Shown: positions 56,182 to 64,000 of the stretch, in pieces
How the letters are laid out: each line of letters begins with the position of its first letter
Numbering within the stretch: position 1 is the first letter of the stretch
Assembly (NCBI RefSeq): GCF_016906305.1
Contig: NZ_JADDOL010000014.1
Coordinates: 1 to 64,000 of the forward strand
DNA length: 64,000 bases
Source of the DNA: Alloalcanivorax marinus
GTDB taxonomy: Bacteria; Pseudomonadota; Gammaproteobacteria; Pseudomonadales; Alcanivoracaceae
Direction of reading: 5' to 3'
The notes under the pieces: generated by a model
Told to the model about the DNA's origin: nothing
Seen by the model: only the letters and a program-made list of their open reading frames with translations
Databases searched by the model: none
Program-made: the position numbers and the translations under genes

Positions 56182-57129
56182 TTATACGTCCACCTTGCCG
56201 AACAGGGTTTCCAGGCGCAGCACCACCCCGTGCACGCCCTGGTAATCCTGTTCCCGGGGCCACAGCACGAACGGCTCCATCTCCACGAACAACCAGGGCC
56301 GCCACAGATTACGGCGATAGCGGGCGTACAGCCGGTAGTTGTCCACCACCCCCGGCTTGCTGCGCCCGCCCACGCCCAGCCCCAGATTGAGCGCCGACTG
56401 GTGCCCCAGCTGCTTGAACAGGTTGACGCCCTGGAACAGGCCCAGGCCGGTGCCTTCCTGATTGAATTCCTCGGTATAGCGGACTTCGGTGGAGAAGCGC
56501 AGGATGGTGTCCGGCGCCAGGGGCCGGTCCAGCTCCACCAGTGAGCGGCTGCCCCAGCCGTCCGGATCTTCCCAGTAAAGGCGCTGGGTGTAGCGCAGCC
56601 AGGCGCTTTGATTGGCGAGCGGATAGAGACGCCGGTAGCGGGCGCGTACGAAGGTGGTCAGGTCGGACCGGGCGCCCACGTCCACGTCCAGGTCCATGGC
56701 GTCGGTGCGGTCCACCACCCAGCGCAGGGCGCCGCGAAAGCCCCCTTCGTCCTCGGTGCCGGGCAGATCCCGGGCCACGGGCTGATCGTCCCGGTCCTCA
56801 TCGCGGCTGCGGAACAGCAGGGACAGGCGCCGCTCGGCGCTGGGCAGCCACACCCGGGCGTCCACGTCCACGTCGTTGGCGTCCTCGTTGTCGTCCCGCC
56901 AGACCTGTTCGCCGGTCACCCGCACCAGGCTGGCGGCGGGCTCGTTGTTCTCGCGCAGGGGGTCCTGGAAAAAGCCGTCCACCCAGCGGCTCGGCCAGCA
57001 CAGGGAGCGCGACAACCAGCCGTGGGTGCGGTCCACCAGGGTGTCCGCGCCCTGCCAGAGGCAATCGTCCGGGGCCGCTCTCAGCAGCCCGCTCCACAAC
57101 AACAATCCCACCAGTAACGTTCGCCTCAT
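56182..57129 (-). CDS. Hypothetical outer-membrane protein
   Basis: 315 aa from ATG 57129; the long upstream open frame is a shadow of the neighbouring CoA-transferase gene. A signal peptide (LLVGLLLWSGLLRAA) is followed by a short Cys/Trp-rich segment (DDCLWQGADTLVDRTHGWLSRSLCWPSRWVDGFF), whose two cysteines may be disulfide-bonded. Then come amphipathic strands with many Arg/Asp (TTFVRARYRRLYPLANQSAWLRYTQRLYWED), ending VLRLETLFGKVDV. No named family recognised. Confidence 0.65.
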   Translation of the reverse strand: MRRTLLVGLLLWSGLLRAAPDDCLWQGADTLVDRTHGWLSRSLCWPSRWVDGFFQDPLRENNEPAASLVRVTGEQVWRDDNEDANDVDVDARVWLPSAERRLSLLFRSRDEDRDDQPVARDLPGTEDEGGFRGALRWVVDRTDAMDLDVDVGARSDLTTFVRARYRRLYPLANQSAWLRYTQRLYWEDPDGWGSRSLVELDRPLAPDTILRFSTEVRYTEEFNQEGTGLGLFQGVNLFKQLGHQSALNLGLGVGGRSKPGVVDNYRLYARYRRNLWRPWLFVEMEPFVLWPREQDYQGVHGVVLRLETLFGKVDV

Positions 57130-57173
57130 GGCGCCAGCATAGCGTCCGCCGGCGGCGCCGGGAATCGCGATCG

Positions 57174-58364
57174 TCAGGCATCGCCTCCCAGGGCGCCGGC
57201 ATCGCGCAGGCGCTGGATGGCGTCGTCGTCCAGGCCCCGTTCGCGCAGCACCTCCCGATTGTGCTGGCCGATGCGCGCGCCGCTGAACCGATAGCCCACC
57301 GGCGTGGCGGAAAATTTGAACGGCGACGCCACCTGCCGTTGGTGGCCGCCGTCGTGGCGGGGCACGTCCACCACCATGTTGCGGGCCCGCAGCTGCGGGT
57401 GGGCGGCGGCCTCGCTGAAGCTCAGCACCGGCTCCACGCAGCAGTCCAGGTCGGCGAACAGGGCGCACCAGTGATCGTAGTCCTGGCCGGCCAGGGCCTC
57501 GGCGATGCCCGCCTTGACCTCGGCCACCGTTTCCGCGTCCCGGCTCAGGCCCTTGGTGGTCAGGTCCGGACGGCCGATGGCCTGGCAGAACTGGCTGAAG
57601 AACTGCGGCTCCAGGCCGGCCACGGACAGATAGCGGCCGTCCCGGGTGCGGTAGCAATCGTAGAAGCCGCCGCCGTTGAGGGTGGTGCCCTCCAGCGCCG
57701 GGTCCTCACCCGCCACCAGCGCCGGCGGCGCGGCCAGCCCGTGCAGGGCGAAGGCGGCGTCGGTCATGGCGATGTCCAGATGCTGGCCCTCGCCGGTTTG
57801 CTGGCGATGCACCACCGCCGCCAGAATCCCCATCACCGCGTGGCAGGAACCGCCGGCGATGTCGGCCACCTGAAAGGCCATCGGCGCCGGGCCGCTGTCG
57901 CGCCGGCCGTTGTAGCTGGTCATGCCGGCCAGGGCCAGATAATTGAGGTCGTGGCCGGCCCGGTCCCGGTACGGGCCGTCCTGACCGTAGCCGGTGATCG
58001 AGCAGTAAATCAGCCCCGGGTTGATCGCCTTCAGGGTTTCGTAGCCCACCCCCAGCTTGTCCATCACGCCGGGCCGGAACTGCTCCACCACGATGTCGTA
58101 GTCCTTGACCAGCTCATGGACCACCTGACGGGCTTCCGCCTTCTTCAGGTCCAGGGCCAGGCAGCGCTTGGAGCGGTTCAGGTAACCGTGCACCGCCGAC
58201 ACACCGTCCTCGGAGGGCGGCAGCAGCCGCACCATGTCCGGCCGCGTGGGCGACTCCACCCGCAGCACCTCGGCGCCCATGTCCGCCAGCATCAGGGTGG
58301 CGAAGGGGCCGGGCAGCAAGGTGGAAAAATCGAGGACTTTCAGGGAGGCCAGGGGACCGCTCAT
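57174..58364 (-). CDS. CaiB/BaiF-family CoA transferase, alpha-methylacyl-CoA racemase-like
   Basis: 396 aa from ATG 58364, with AAGGAG eight bases upstream, preferred to GTG 58373. CaiB fold with LKVLDFSTLLPGPFATLMLADMGAEVLRVE at the start. RAGHDLNYLALAGM near residue 120 carries the His-Asp characteristic of alpha-methylacyl-CoA racemases, and GGGFYDCYRTRDGRYLSVAGLEPQFF follows. It inverts 2-methylacyl-CoA stereochemistry during branched-chain or isoprenoid oxidation, or moves CoA between acids. Confidence 0.88.
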   Translation of the reverse strand: MSGPLASLKVLDFSTLLPGPFATLMLADMGAEVLRVESPTRPDMVRLLPPSEDGVSAVHGYLNRSKRCLALDLKKAEARQVVHELVKDYDIVVEQFRPGVMDKLGVGYETLKAINPGLIYCSITGYGQDGPYRDRAGHDLNYLALAGMTSYNGRRDSGPAPMAFQVADIAGGSCHAVMGILAAVVHRQQTGEGQHLDIAMTDAAFALHGLAAPPALVAGEDPALEGTTLNGGGFYDCYRTRDGRYLSVAGLEPQFFSQFCQAIGRPDLTTKGLSRDAETVAEVKAGIAEALAGQDYDHWCALFADLDCCVEPVLSFSEAAAHPQLRARNMVVDVPRHDGGHQRQVASPFKFSATPVGYRFSGARIGQHNREVLRERGLDDDAIQRLRDAGALGGDA

Positions 58365-58532
58365 GGACTTCACTCCTTACCCGGGGACATCAGCCAAAGA
58401 ACGTCGACCCTACCCGCTGACGGGAACGCCGCCAATGGCCGGGTGCGTCACGGACTGACCGAATCGGACATGGGGCGGCGCCGCCAAACACGGTAGCATG
58501 CGCCGCTGTTTCGAGGACTTTACCGGTAGATC

Positions 58533-59423
58533 ATGACTCCGATAATAAAACTGCGCGGCATCCTGGCCCTGGTGGGCATTACCCTCAACACCCTGCTGAT
58601 GATCGGGCCCTTGTATCTGTTCGCCCTGTTGCGGCTGGTCCTGCCCTTCCACCCGGTACAGGTGGCCCTGGCCCGGGTTCTGGTGGTGATCGCGGAAAGC
58701 TGGATGGCGGTGAACAACGCCATCATCGGCCTCACCAGCGGCGTGCGCTGGCGGGTGGAGGGCATGGAAGGCCTGGCCCGCCGGGAATGGTACCTGGTCA
58801 CTTCCAACCATCAGTCCTGGGCGGACATCCTGGTGCTGCAGAAGGTCACCAACCGGCGGGTGCCGTCGCTCAAGTTCTTTCTCAAGCAGGAGCTGATCTG
58901 GGTGCCGCTGCTGGGGCTGGCCTGGTGGGCGCTGGATTTCCCGTTCATGAAGCGCTACACCCGGGCCCAGCTGGAGAAGCACCCGGAACTCAAGGGCAAG
59001 GACATGGAGACCACCCGCCGCGCCTGCGCCAAGTACGCGCACTTCCCGGTGTCGGTGATGAACTTCTTCGAGGGCACCCGTTTCACCCGCGCCAAGCACG
59101 ACGAGCAGGGCTCGCCCTATCTGCACCTGCTCAAGCCCAAGGCCGGCGGCGCCGCCTTTACCCTCAAGGCCATGGGCGGCCAGCTGCACAAACTGCTGGA
59201 TTTCACCATCGTCTACCCGCCGAACACCACCCGCTCCCTGCTCGGCTTCCTGGGCGGCGCCATGGACGAGGTCCAGGTGATCGTGCATCAGCGCCCGATC
59301 CCGGACTGGGCCGCCGAGGGCGACTACGAGAACGACCCGGAATTCCGCGCCCGCATCCAGGCCTGGATCAGCGAAATCTGGGTGGAAAAGGACGCCCTGA
59401 TCCAGTCACGCCTTTCCGCCTGA
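58533..59423 (+). CDS. Lysophospholipid acyltransferase (PlsC-like, YihG type)
   Basis: 296 aa. An N-terminal membrane segment precedes the acyltransferase motifs: NHQSWAD (HX4D catalytic motif, about 92-98), FFLKQELIWVPLLGLAWWALDFPFMKRY, and FFEGTRFTRAK (motif III, about 178-188). The arrangement matches the YihG/AGPAT subfamily that acylates lysophosphatidate. Monocistronic, followed by a REP-like element. Confidence 0.9.
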   Translation: MTPIIKLRGILALVGITLNTLLMIGPLYLFALLRLVLPFHPVQVALARVLVVIAESWMAVNNAIIGLTSGVRWRVEGMEGLARREWYLVTSNHQSWADILVLQKVTNRRVPSLKFFLKQELIWVPLLGLAWWALDFPFMKRYTRAQLEKHPELKGKDMETTRRACAKYAHFPVSVMNFFEGTRFTRAKHDEQGSPYLHLLKPKAGGAAFTLKAMGGQLHKLLDFTIVYPPNTTRSLLGFLGGAMDEVQVIVHQRPIPDWAAEGDYENDPEFRARIQAWISEIWVEKDALIQSRLSA

Positions 59424-59440
59424 GGGCGAAATTGCCTATA

Positions 59441-59521
59441 GTAGGAGCGGTCGTCCGACCGCGAATCTTTTCGTCCTTCGACGCGAATAACGCGGGATCG
59501 CGGTCGAGCGAACGTTCCTAC
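59441..59521. repeat. REP-like pair
   Basis: The left arm starts GTAGGAGCGGTCGTCCGACC; the right arm, ending at 59521, reads as its imperfect inverse (GATCGCGGTCGAGCGAACG then TTCCTAC). The GTAGGA edges are shared with the element at 48705-48764, so both belong to one REP-like family. Confidence 0.65.
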
Positions 59522-59570
59522 GCAAAGCGCATCACGACGAGACCCATCAAAAAGCCATAACAGGGGTGAC

Positions 59571-62168
59571 ATGGCACTACGCAACCTTTTCAAGCCGCGG
59601 TGGCGCCACCGCGACGCCGCCGTGCGCGCGGACGCCGCCGCCGCTCTCGATCCGAGCCGTGACGGCGACACCCTGACCGCCCTGGCCGAGCACGATGAAA
59701 GCCCCCGGGTGCGGACGGTGGCCGCCGGCGCGCTGCTCGACCTGACGGTGCTTGACCGGCTGATCCGCGACGACGGCGACGCCGAGGTGCGCGAAGCCGC
59801 CTCGCTGAGGATCATGGCGCTGCTCGCCGGCCAGGTGGACGGAGGCCCGGACGCGGCCACCCGTGAGCGCCTGATCGCCCACACCGACAACCCCCGGGTG
59901 CTCCAGCACGTGGCGCGCCACAGTCCGGACCCGGACAGCCGCCGGGCGGCCCTGGCCGCAATCCGTGATGCCCAAAGCCTTTATGAGCTGGCCGTGCACG
60001 GCCAGGACGCGGCCCTGCGGCTGGCCGCCGCCGAACGCCTGGACGACGACGCCCTGCTGCGTCAGCTGGGCCGCGACGGCCGCGACAAGAAGGTGGTGCG
60101 GCTGGCCCGCGAGCGTCTCAAGGACCATCAGAAAGCCGCCGCCGACCGCGAGCAGCGCGAGCAGGAGCGGGACCAGGCATTGAGCGCCCTGGAACAACTG
60201 GCCGGACGCAGCGCGGACCCGCTGTTCGATGCCCGTCTGGGGCAGCTGGAACAGCGCTGGCGGGCCCTGGCCGACGAGGCCTCCGCCGACCAGCGGGGCC
60301 GCGCCGAACGGGCCCTGGCCCAATGTCACGAGCGCATCGAGGCACGCCACCGGGAAGAGCGGGCGGCGGCACTCCACGAGGCCGCCGTGGCCGAGCGCCA
60401 GGCCGCCCTGGACACCCTGCGCACGTTGCTGCGCGACCTGACCGGCGACACCTGGGACCATCAGCTCGGCGAGCTGCGCTCCGCGGTGGCCACCCAGGAG
60501 CGCCGCTGGCAGGCGGCGGCGGAAGAGGCCCCCGGCGACGACGACCAGGAGCTGGCGTTCCGCTCCCAACTGGACGAATGGCGCCGCCTGATCGCCCTGG
60601 CCGAGGCGGCCCGCGAGCAGGAAGCGCCGGAAACCCGCCGGGAACTGGCCGACCAGTGGCCGGCACGGGTGCCGCCGCCCTCCTCCCTGGTCGGCCTGGC
60701 CGCCGGGGACAAGGCCGAGCCGGCCGCCCCGCAACCGGCGCCGCGTCGCGCGGAAAAAAACCCCACCAGCCGCCACCGGGGGCTGGTGGTGGCGCTGCGC
60801 CGGGAACTGGAGCGCGGCAATCTGAAACACGCCAACCGCCTGTGGCTGAAAGCCGAGGCGGTGCTCGCCGACGAAGACGACCCCTGGCTGGCCCGCCAGC
60901 TGGAGCGGCACACCGAACGGCGCGAGGAACTGCGCGACTGGCACGCCTTCGCCGCCCAGCCCAAGAAGGAAAGCCTTTGCCAGCGCATGGAAGCGCTGGT
61001 GGACGTGGACATGGATGCGGAGGAACGGGCCAGCGCGATCCAGGCGCTGCACGACGAATGGCGCGCACTGATGAGCTCCGACCAGGGCCAGGACCAGGCG
61101 CTCTGGGACCGCTTCAAGGCGGCCTCGGACCGGGCCTATGAACCCTGCCGTGCCCACTTCCGGGAGCTCGACGCCCAGCGCGCCGAAAACCTGGAGAAGC
61201 GCCGTGCCCTGTGCGCCCAGCTGGCGGACTTCGTGGCCGGTGAGAACTGGGACAAGGCGGACTGGCAGGCGGTCTGGGAGATCCGCCGGCGCGCGCCCCG
61301 GGAATGGAAAAGCCTGGCCCCGGTGCGCTTCACCGACGCCCGCGATGTGCAGAAGCGTTTTTCCGCCCTGCTCGCCGAGATCGACGAACGGCTGGATCAG
61401 GCCTGGCAGCACGCCGAGCAGCAACGCCAGGGCATGATCGATGAAGCCCGCGCGCTCACCGAGCAGGACGACGTGCACGGCGCCGCCCGCCAGGCCCGGG
61501 ATCTGCAGACCCGCTGGCGCGCCGCCGCCTGGCTGCCGCCGGCCCGGCATCGCCATTTTCAGAAGACCTTCCGTGGCCTGATGGACGCCCTGTTCGGCGC
61601 CCGCCAGGCCGCCAGCCAGGCCCGCGACGAGGAACGCCGCGCCGAGCAGGAACGGGCCAGCGCGATACTGGCCGAGTGCGAGCAACGGCTGGAACGGCCG
61701 CTGGCGGAACAGGACGACGGCGACCTGGCGGAACGCGCCGGCGCCCTGGAGACCCTGGTGCCGGCCGCGCTGGAGCGCGGCCAGCAGCGCCGCCATCAAC
61801 AGTTGCGCGACCGGCTGCGGCAATTGCGTGCCGATCTGCCCCGCTGGCAGCGCTGGCGGGACGCCCGCCGGCGCCTGGTGGACGCCCCGCAGGCGGACGC
61901 CGCCGAGGACGCCGGTGAAGACAGTGGCCGGGCGGTGGCCCTGGAAGCGCTGGCCGGGGTGGAGACACCGGAACACGCCCGCCAGGAACGGCTGGCCTGG
62001 CAGCTCGAGCAGCTGCCCCGGGCGATGAAATCCGCCGGCTACGCGCCCCTGGAGGAAGCCCTCAAGCTGGTGGAGGAACGGCCCGCCGAGGCGCCGCTGG
62101 AAGCGGCCCTGCGCCAGCGCCTGCTGGCCGCCCTGGATGCGCTGGAGCCGGGCGAAGGGCGCGCCTGA
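59571..62168 (+). CDS. DUF349-domain protein
   Basis: 865 aa. The N-terminal third contains HEAT-like helical repeats (DAAVRADAAAALDPSRDGDTLTALAEHD). The rest is a chain of long, highly charged helices with repeated DUF349 units, each with a WR-A/aromatic signature such as RWRALADEAS, EWRALMSSDQGQDQALWDRFKAASDRAYEPCRAHF and RWRAAAWLPPARHRHFQKTFRGLMDALF. Some family members are RNA-chaperone-like growth-rate factors. Cytosolic, no signal peptide, with very high Ala/Arg/Glu content. Confidence 0.85.
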   Translation: MALRNLFKPRWRHRDAAVRADAAAALDPSRDGDTLTALAEHDESPRVRTVAAGALLDLTVLDRLIRDDGDAEVREAASLRIMALLAGQVDGGPDAATRERLIAHTDNPRVLQHVARHSPDPDSRRAALAAIRDAQSLYELAVHGQDAALRLAAAERLDDDALLRQLGRDGRDKKVVRLARERLKDHQKAAADREQREQERDQALSALEQLAGRSADPLFDARLGQLEQRWRALADEASADQRGRAERALAQCHERIEARHREERAAALHEAAVAERQAALDTLRTLLRDLTGDTWDHQLGELRSAVATQERRWQAAAEEAPGDDDQELAFRSQLDEWRRLIALAEAAREQEAPETRRELADQWPARVPPPSSLVGLAAGDKAEPAAPQPAPRRAEKNPTSRHRGLVVALRRELERGNLKHANRLWLKAEAVLADEDDPWLARQLERHTERREELRDWHAFAAQPKKESLCQRMEALVDVDMDAEERASAIQALHDEWRALMSSDQGQDQALWDRFKAASDRAYEPCRAHFRELDAQRAENLEKRRALCAQLADFVAGENWDKADWQAVWEIRRRAPREWKSLAPVRFTDARDVQKRFSALLAEIDERLDQAWQHAEQQRQGMIDEARALTEQDDVHGAARQARDLQTRWRAAAWLPPARHRHFQKTFRGLMDALFGARQAASQARDEERRAEQERASAILAECEQRLERPLAEQDDGDLAERAGALETLVPAALERGQQRRHQQLRDRLRQLRADLPRWQRWRDARRRLVDAPQADAAEDAGEDSGRAVALEALAGVETPEHARQERLAWQLEQLPRAMKSAGYAPLEEALKLVEERPAEAPLEAALRQRLLAALDALEPGEGRA

Positions 62169-62195
62169 CGGATCGCCGCTGGAGCGGAGCGCCGA

Positions 62196-62813
62196 CTATT
62201 GTCCGTAGCGCTTCGCGGTTTCCAGAAACGCCCGTTCCTCGGCGGTGCTTTCCCGCCCCAGGGCCTGATTGCGGTGGGGGAAGCGGCCGAAGCGCCGGAT
62301 CACGTCCCGGTGCTCCTCGGCGAAACGCACATTCTCCTCGATGCGCGGGCGCAGCGCCGCCGGCACCCGCTGGCTCAGGTCCTGATAGCAGCGCACCGCC
62401 CGGTTCTGCAGGTCCTCGTCCTCGGCGTGCATCAGCGGCATGCAGAAGAACACCTGGCCGGGCCAGTCCAGGCGCCGGTCCTGGCCGGTGGACAGCCCTT
62501 CAAGACACAGGGTGGCGGCGCGATGGTCGCCGGCGAAGGCGCGCGCCTCGCCGCGAAAGATGTTGCGGGTGAACTGATCGAGCAGCAGGATCAGGGCCAG
62601 CCGGGGACCCGCCTCCCGCTCCCAGTCCACCAGTTCCCGGGCCAGCGCCGCCTCCACCCGGTCGCCGAAGCGTGCCTCCATGTCGGCGTCCCGGGCCGGG
62701 CTGCTCTTGAACCAGCCCCGGGTAATGCCCGCCGGCGGCCAGCCGTGCTCGTCCCTCTCCTCACCGAACCAGAACGTCAGAATGTCCTCATGGGGCGCGT
62801 GCAGGTCGATCAT
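62196..62813 (-). CDS. DUF924-family protein
   Basis: 205 aa. The opening ILTFWFGE then WFKSSPARDADMEARFGDRVEAALA, LALILLLDQFTRNIFRGEARAFAGD and FFCMPLMHAEDEDLQNRAVR are the hallmarks of DUF924 (tetratricopeptide-like helical family). Function unproven. It lies 17 bases upstream of tesA's 3' end on the same strand. Confidence 0.92.
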   Translation of the reverse strand: MIDLHAPHEDILTFWFGEERDEHGWPPAGITRGWFKSSPARDADMEARFGDRVEAALARELVDWEREAGPRLALILLLDQFTRNIFRGEARAFAGDHRAATLCLEGLSTGQDRRLDWPGQVFFCMPLMHAEDEDLQNRAVRCYQDLSQRVPAALRPRIEENVRFAEEHRDVIRRFGRFPHRNQALGRESTAEERAFLETAKRYGQ

Positions 62814-62830
62814 GGTGAGTCTCCGTGGGG

Positions 62831-63442
62831 TCAGTGGCAGCGCGCCGGCAGCGCCGATTCGATCACCGGCCAGGCATTGTCGAGCAGGGTCGGCTGGGCG
62901 GCCGCCGTGGGATGGATGCCGTCGTTCTGCAACTGGCCGGCTTCCACCACGCCGTCCAGCAAAAACGGCAACAGCGGCACGTCGCCCCGGTCGGCGGCGT
63001 CGCGGAACGCCTGCTCGAAGCGCTCGGTGTAGGCGCGGCCGTAATTGGGCGGAATGCGCATGCCCAGCAACACCGGATCGGCGCCGGCTTCACGGCTGAG
63101 CCGTATCATGGTGCCGAGGTTGTCCGCCAGCCGCTGCGGCGGCAGACCGCGCAGGCCGTCGTTGCCGCCCAGCTCGATCACCACGGTGTCCGGTTGGTGG
63201 CGCTCCAGCAGCGCGGGCAGCCGCACCCGGCCGCCGTCGCTGGTGTCGCCGCTCACCGAGGCGTTGACCACCGGCAGGCCGGAACATTGCGTCTCCAGCC
63301 GCTGTCGGAGAAGCTGTACCCACCCCTCCGACTCGTCGATGCCATAGGCCGCGCTGATGCTGTCACCCAGCACCAGCACGCCCTCGGCGCGCACGGCGGC
63401 GGGCACCATCAAACAGATCACGATCAACAGGCGTCCCCACAT
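62831..63442 (-). CDS. tesA: Multifunctional acyl-CoA thioesterase/lysophospholipase TesA
   Basis: 203 aa from ATG 63442, with GGAG nine to ten bases upstream. Signal peptide (LLIVICLMVPAAVRAE), then SGNH-hydrolase blocks: LGDSISAAYG with Ser28, VSGDTSDGG, ELGGNDGLRG with Asn94, and DGIHP with the Asp-His pair near 176. A periplasmic arylesterase/thioesterase. Its start codon abuts that of the divergent ABC gene (CATATG). Confidence 0.93.
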   Translation of the reverse strand: MWGRLLIVICLMVPAAVRAEGVLVLGDSISAAYGIDESEGWVQLLRQRLETQCSGLPVVNASVSGDTSDGGRVRLPALLERHQPDTVVIELGGNDGLRGLPPQRLADNLGTMIRLSREAGADPVLLGMRIPPNYGRAYTERFEQAFRDAADRGDVPLLPFLLDGVVEAGQLQNDGIHPTAAAQPTLLDNAWPVIESALPARCH

Positions 63443-64000
63443 ATGGCTTCCACTCCGGTTCTCGACGCGCGTCAACTTAGCAAAACGGTTCCCGCCCCGG
63501 AAGGGACGCTGACCCTCCTCGATGATATCCACCTGACGCTGAACCCCGGTGACAGTTTGGCCATCACCGGGCCGTCCGGTTCCGGAAAATCCACATTATT
63601 GGGTCTGCTCGCCGGCCTGGACGTACCCAGCGCCGGCGAGGTGCGCCTGCGCGGCGAACCGTTCAGCGCCCTGGACGAGGATGGCCGCGCCGCCCTGCGC
63701 GGGCGCTACTGCAGCTTCGTGTTCCAGGCGTTCCATCTGGTTGCCGACCTGAACGCCCTGGAAAACGTGCAGCTGCCGCTGGAGATCGCCGGCGCCGCGC
63801 GCGCCCGGGAGCGGGCCCGCCACTGGCTGGAGCGGGTCGGCCTGGGCCACCGGGAACGGCACTTCCCGGCGCAGCTGTCCGGCGGCGAACAGCAACGGGT
63901 GGCCCTGGCCCGGGCCTTCGCGGTGGAGCCGGACCTGCTGTTCGCCGATGAGCCCACCGGCAGCCTGGACCGGGCCAACGGCGACCAGGTGGCCCAACTG
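63443..64000 (+). CDS. ybbA: ABC transporter ATP-binding protein, YbbA/LolD type (3'-truncated by window end)
   Basis: 186 codons are open from ATG 63443 to the window edge, with no stop. Walker [10 protein letters not shown] (about 46-54), Q-loop FVFQAFHLV, signature [14 protein letters not shown], Walker [13 protein letters not shown]. This subgroup (MacB/LolD-like) works with a FtsX-type permease, expected just beyond the window. The tesA-ybbA divergent pair is conserved in gammaproteobacteria. The ribosome site is weak (CAGG within tesA). Confidence 0.92.
   Translation, partial: MASTPVLDARQLSKTVPAPEGTLTLLDDIHLTLNPGDSLAITGPSGSGKSTLLGLLAGLDVPSAGEVRLRGEPFSALDEDGRAALRGRYCSFVFQAFHLVADLNALENVQLPLEIAGAARARERARHWLERVGLGHRERHFPAQLSGGEQQRVALARAFAVEPDLLFADEPTGSLDRANGDQVAQL

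Noticed and set aside
56182-57657. Long N-terminal extension of the 315-aa outer-membrane protein
   Set aside because: The first 176 codons are antisense to the CoA-transferase gene and Arg/Gly/Pro-rich; the signal peptide at 57129 marks the true start.
59577-61976. 799-codon open frame antisense to the DUF349 gene
   Set aside because: Same GC-driven artefact; no recognisable domains.

Overview
The window is a 64-kb piece of a high-GC gammaproteobacterial chromosome. The housekeeping block (trpS, scpA, scpB, rluB, yciO, an RNase AM/TrpH-type PHP gene, yciB, yciI, and tesA divergent from a ybbA-type ABC gene), the kdp operon and the many outer-membrane proteins fit an Alcanivorax-like marine gammaproteobacterium. 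That taxonomic guess is inference from gene content and base composition. A near-canonical dif site at 32828-32855 places the window at the replication terminus.

Left part (1-19.5 kb): a nicotinate (pyridine-3-carboxylate) catabolic island. A minus-strand operon encodes NicC, NicD, NicE and NicF followed by a TctCBA tricarboxylate-type uptake system. An RND efflux pump (adaptor plus permease) lies between it and a second block. That block holds a MocA-type molybdenum-cofactor nucleotidyltransferase and a NicB-like catalytic molybdenum subunit on the minus strand. Diverging from them are a NicA-like 2Fe-2S subunit, an unusual fusion of a degenerate NicB-like domain with a membrane helix and tri-haem cytochrome c, a small membrane protein and a sodium:solute symporter. 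The nicC operon and the molybdenum-subunit operon share an almost identical 29-bp promoter/operator. The ring-opening dioxygenase NicX, needed between NicC and NicD, is not in the window.

Middle part (19.5-30.2 kb): a tannase/feruloyl-esterase-family lipoprotein with a strong sigma-54-type promoter, then a TorF-type porin directly ahead of kdpABCDE.

30.2-32.86 kb: a small, lower-GC element inserted at dif, immediately after kdpE. It has a divergent XRE repressor, a gene II/X-type (CRI) replication protein, a small probable ssDNA-binding protein and a small unknown gene, with no coat, adsorption or Zot genes. Its left end carries two inverted dif-like sequences that would pair in single-stranded DNA into a bulged hairpin, as in the CTXphi attP. 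Gene order and size closely resemble the RS1 satellite of CTXphi. This is the most interesting system in the window.

Right part (32.9-64 kb): ordinary chromosome. It holds a hydrolase, a TetR regulator and a PQQ-propeller lipoprotein; a chemoreceptor; a FixLJ-like two-component pair with an orphan DUF5947 gene; bioA; several outer-membrane beta-barrels; a DMT exporter; a MoxR/VWA pair; rsmE; the trpS-scpAB-rluB and yci blocks; a CaiB-type CoA transferase; an acyltransferase; DUF349 and DUF924 proteins; tesA; and a 3'-truncated ABC ATPase. Two REP-like inverted repeats lie between genes. No tRNA, rRNA or CRISPR array was seen.
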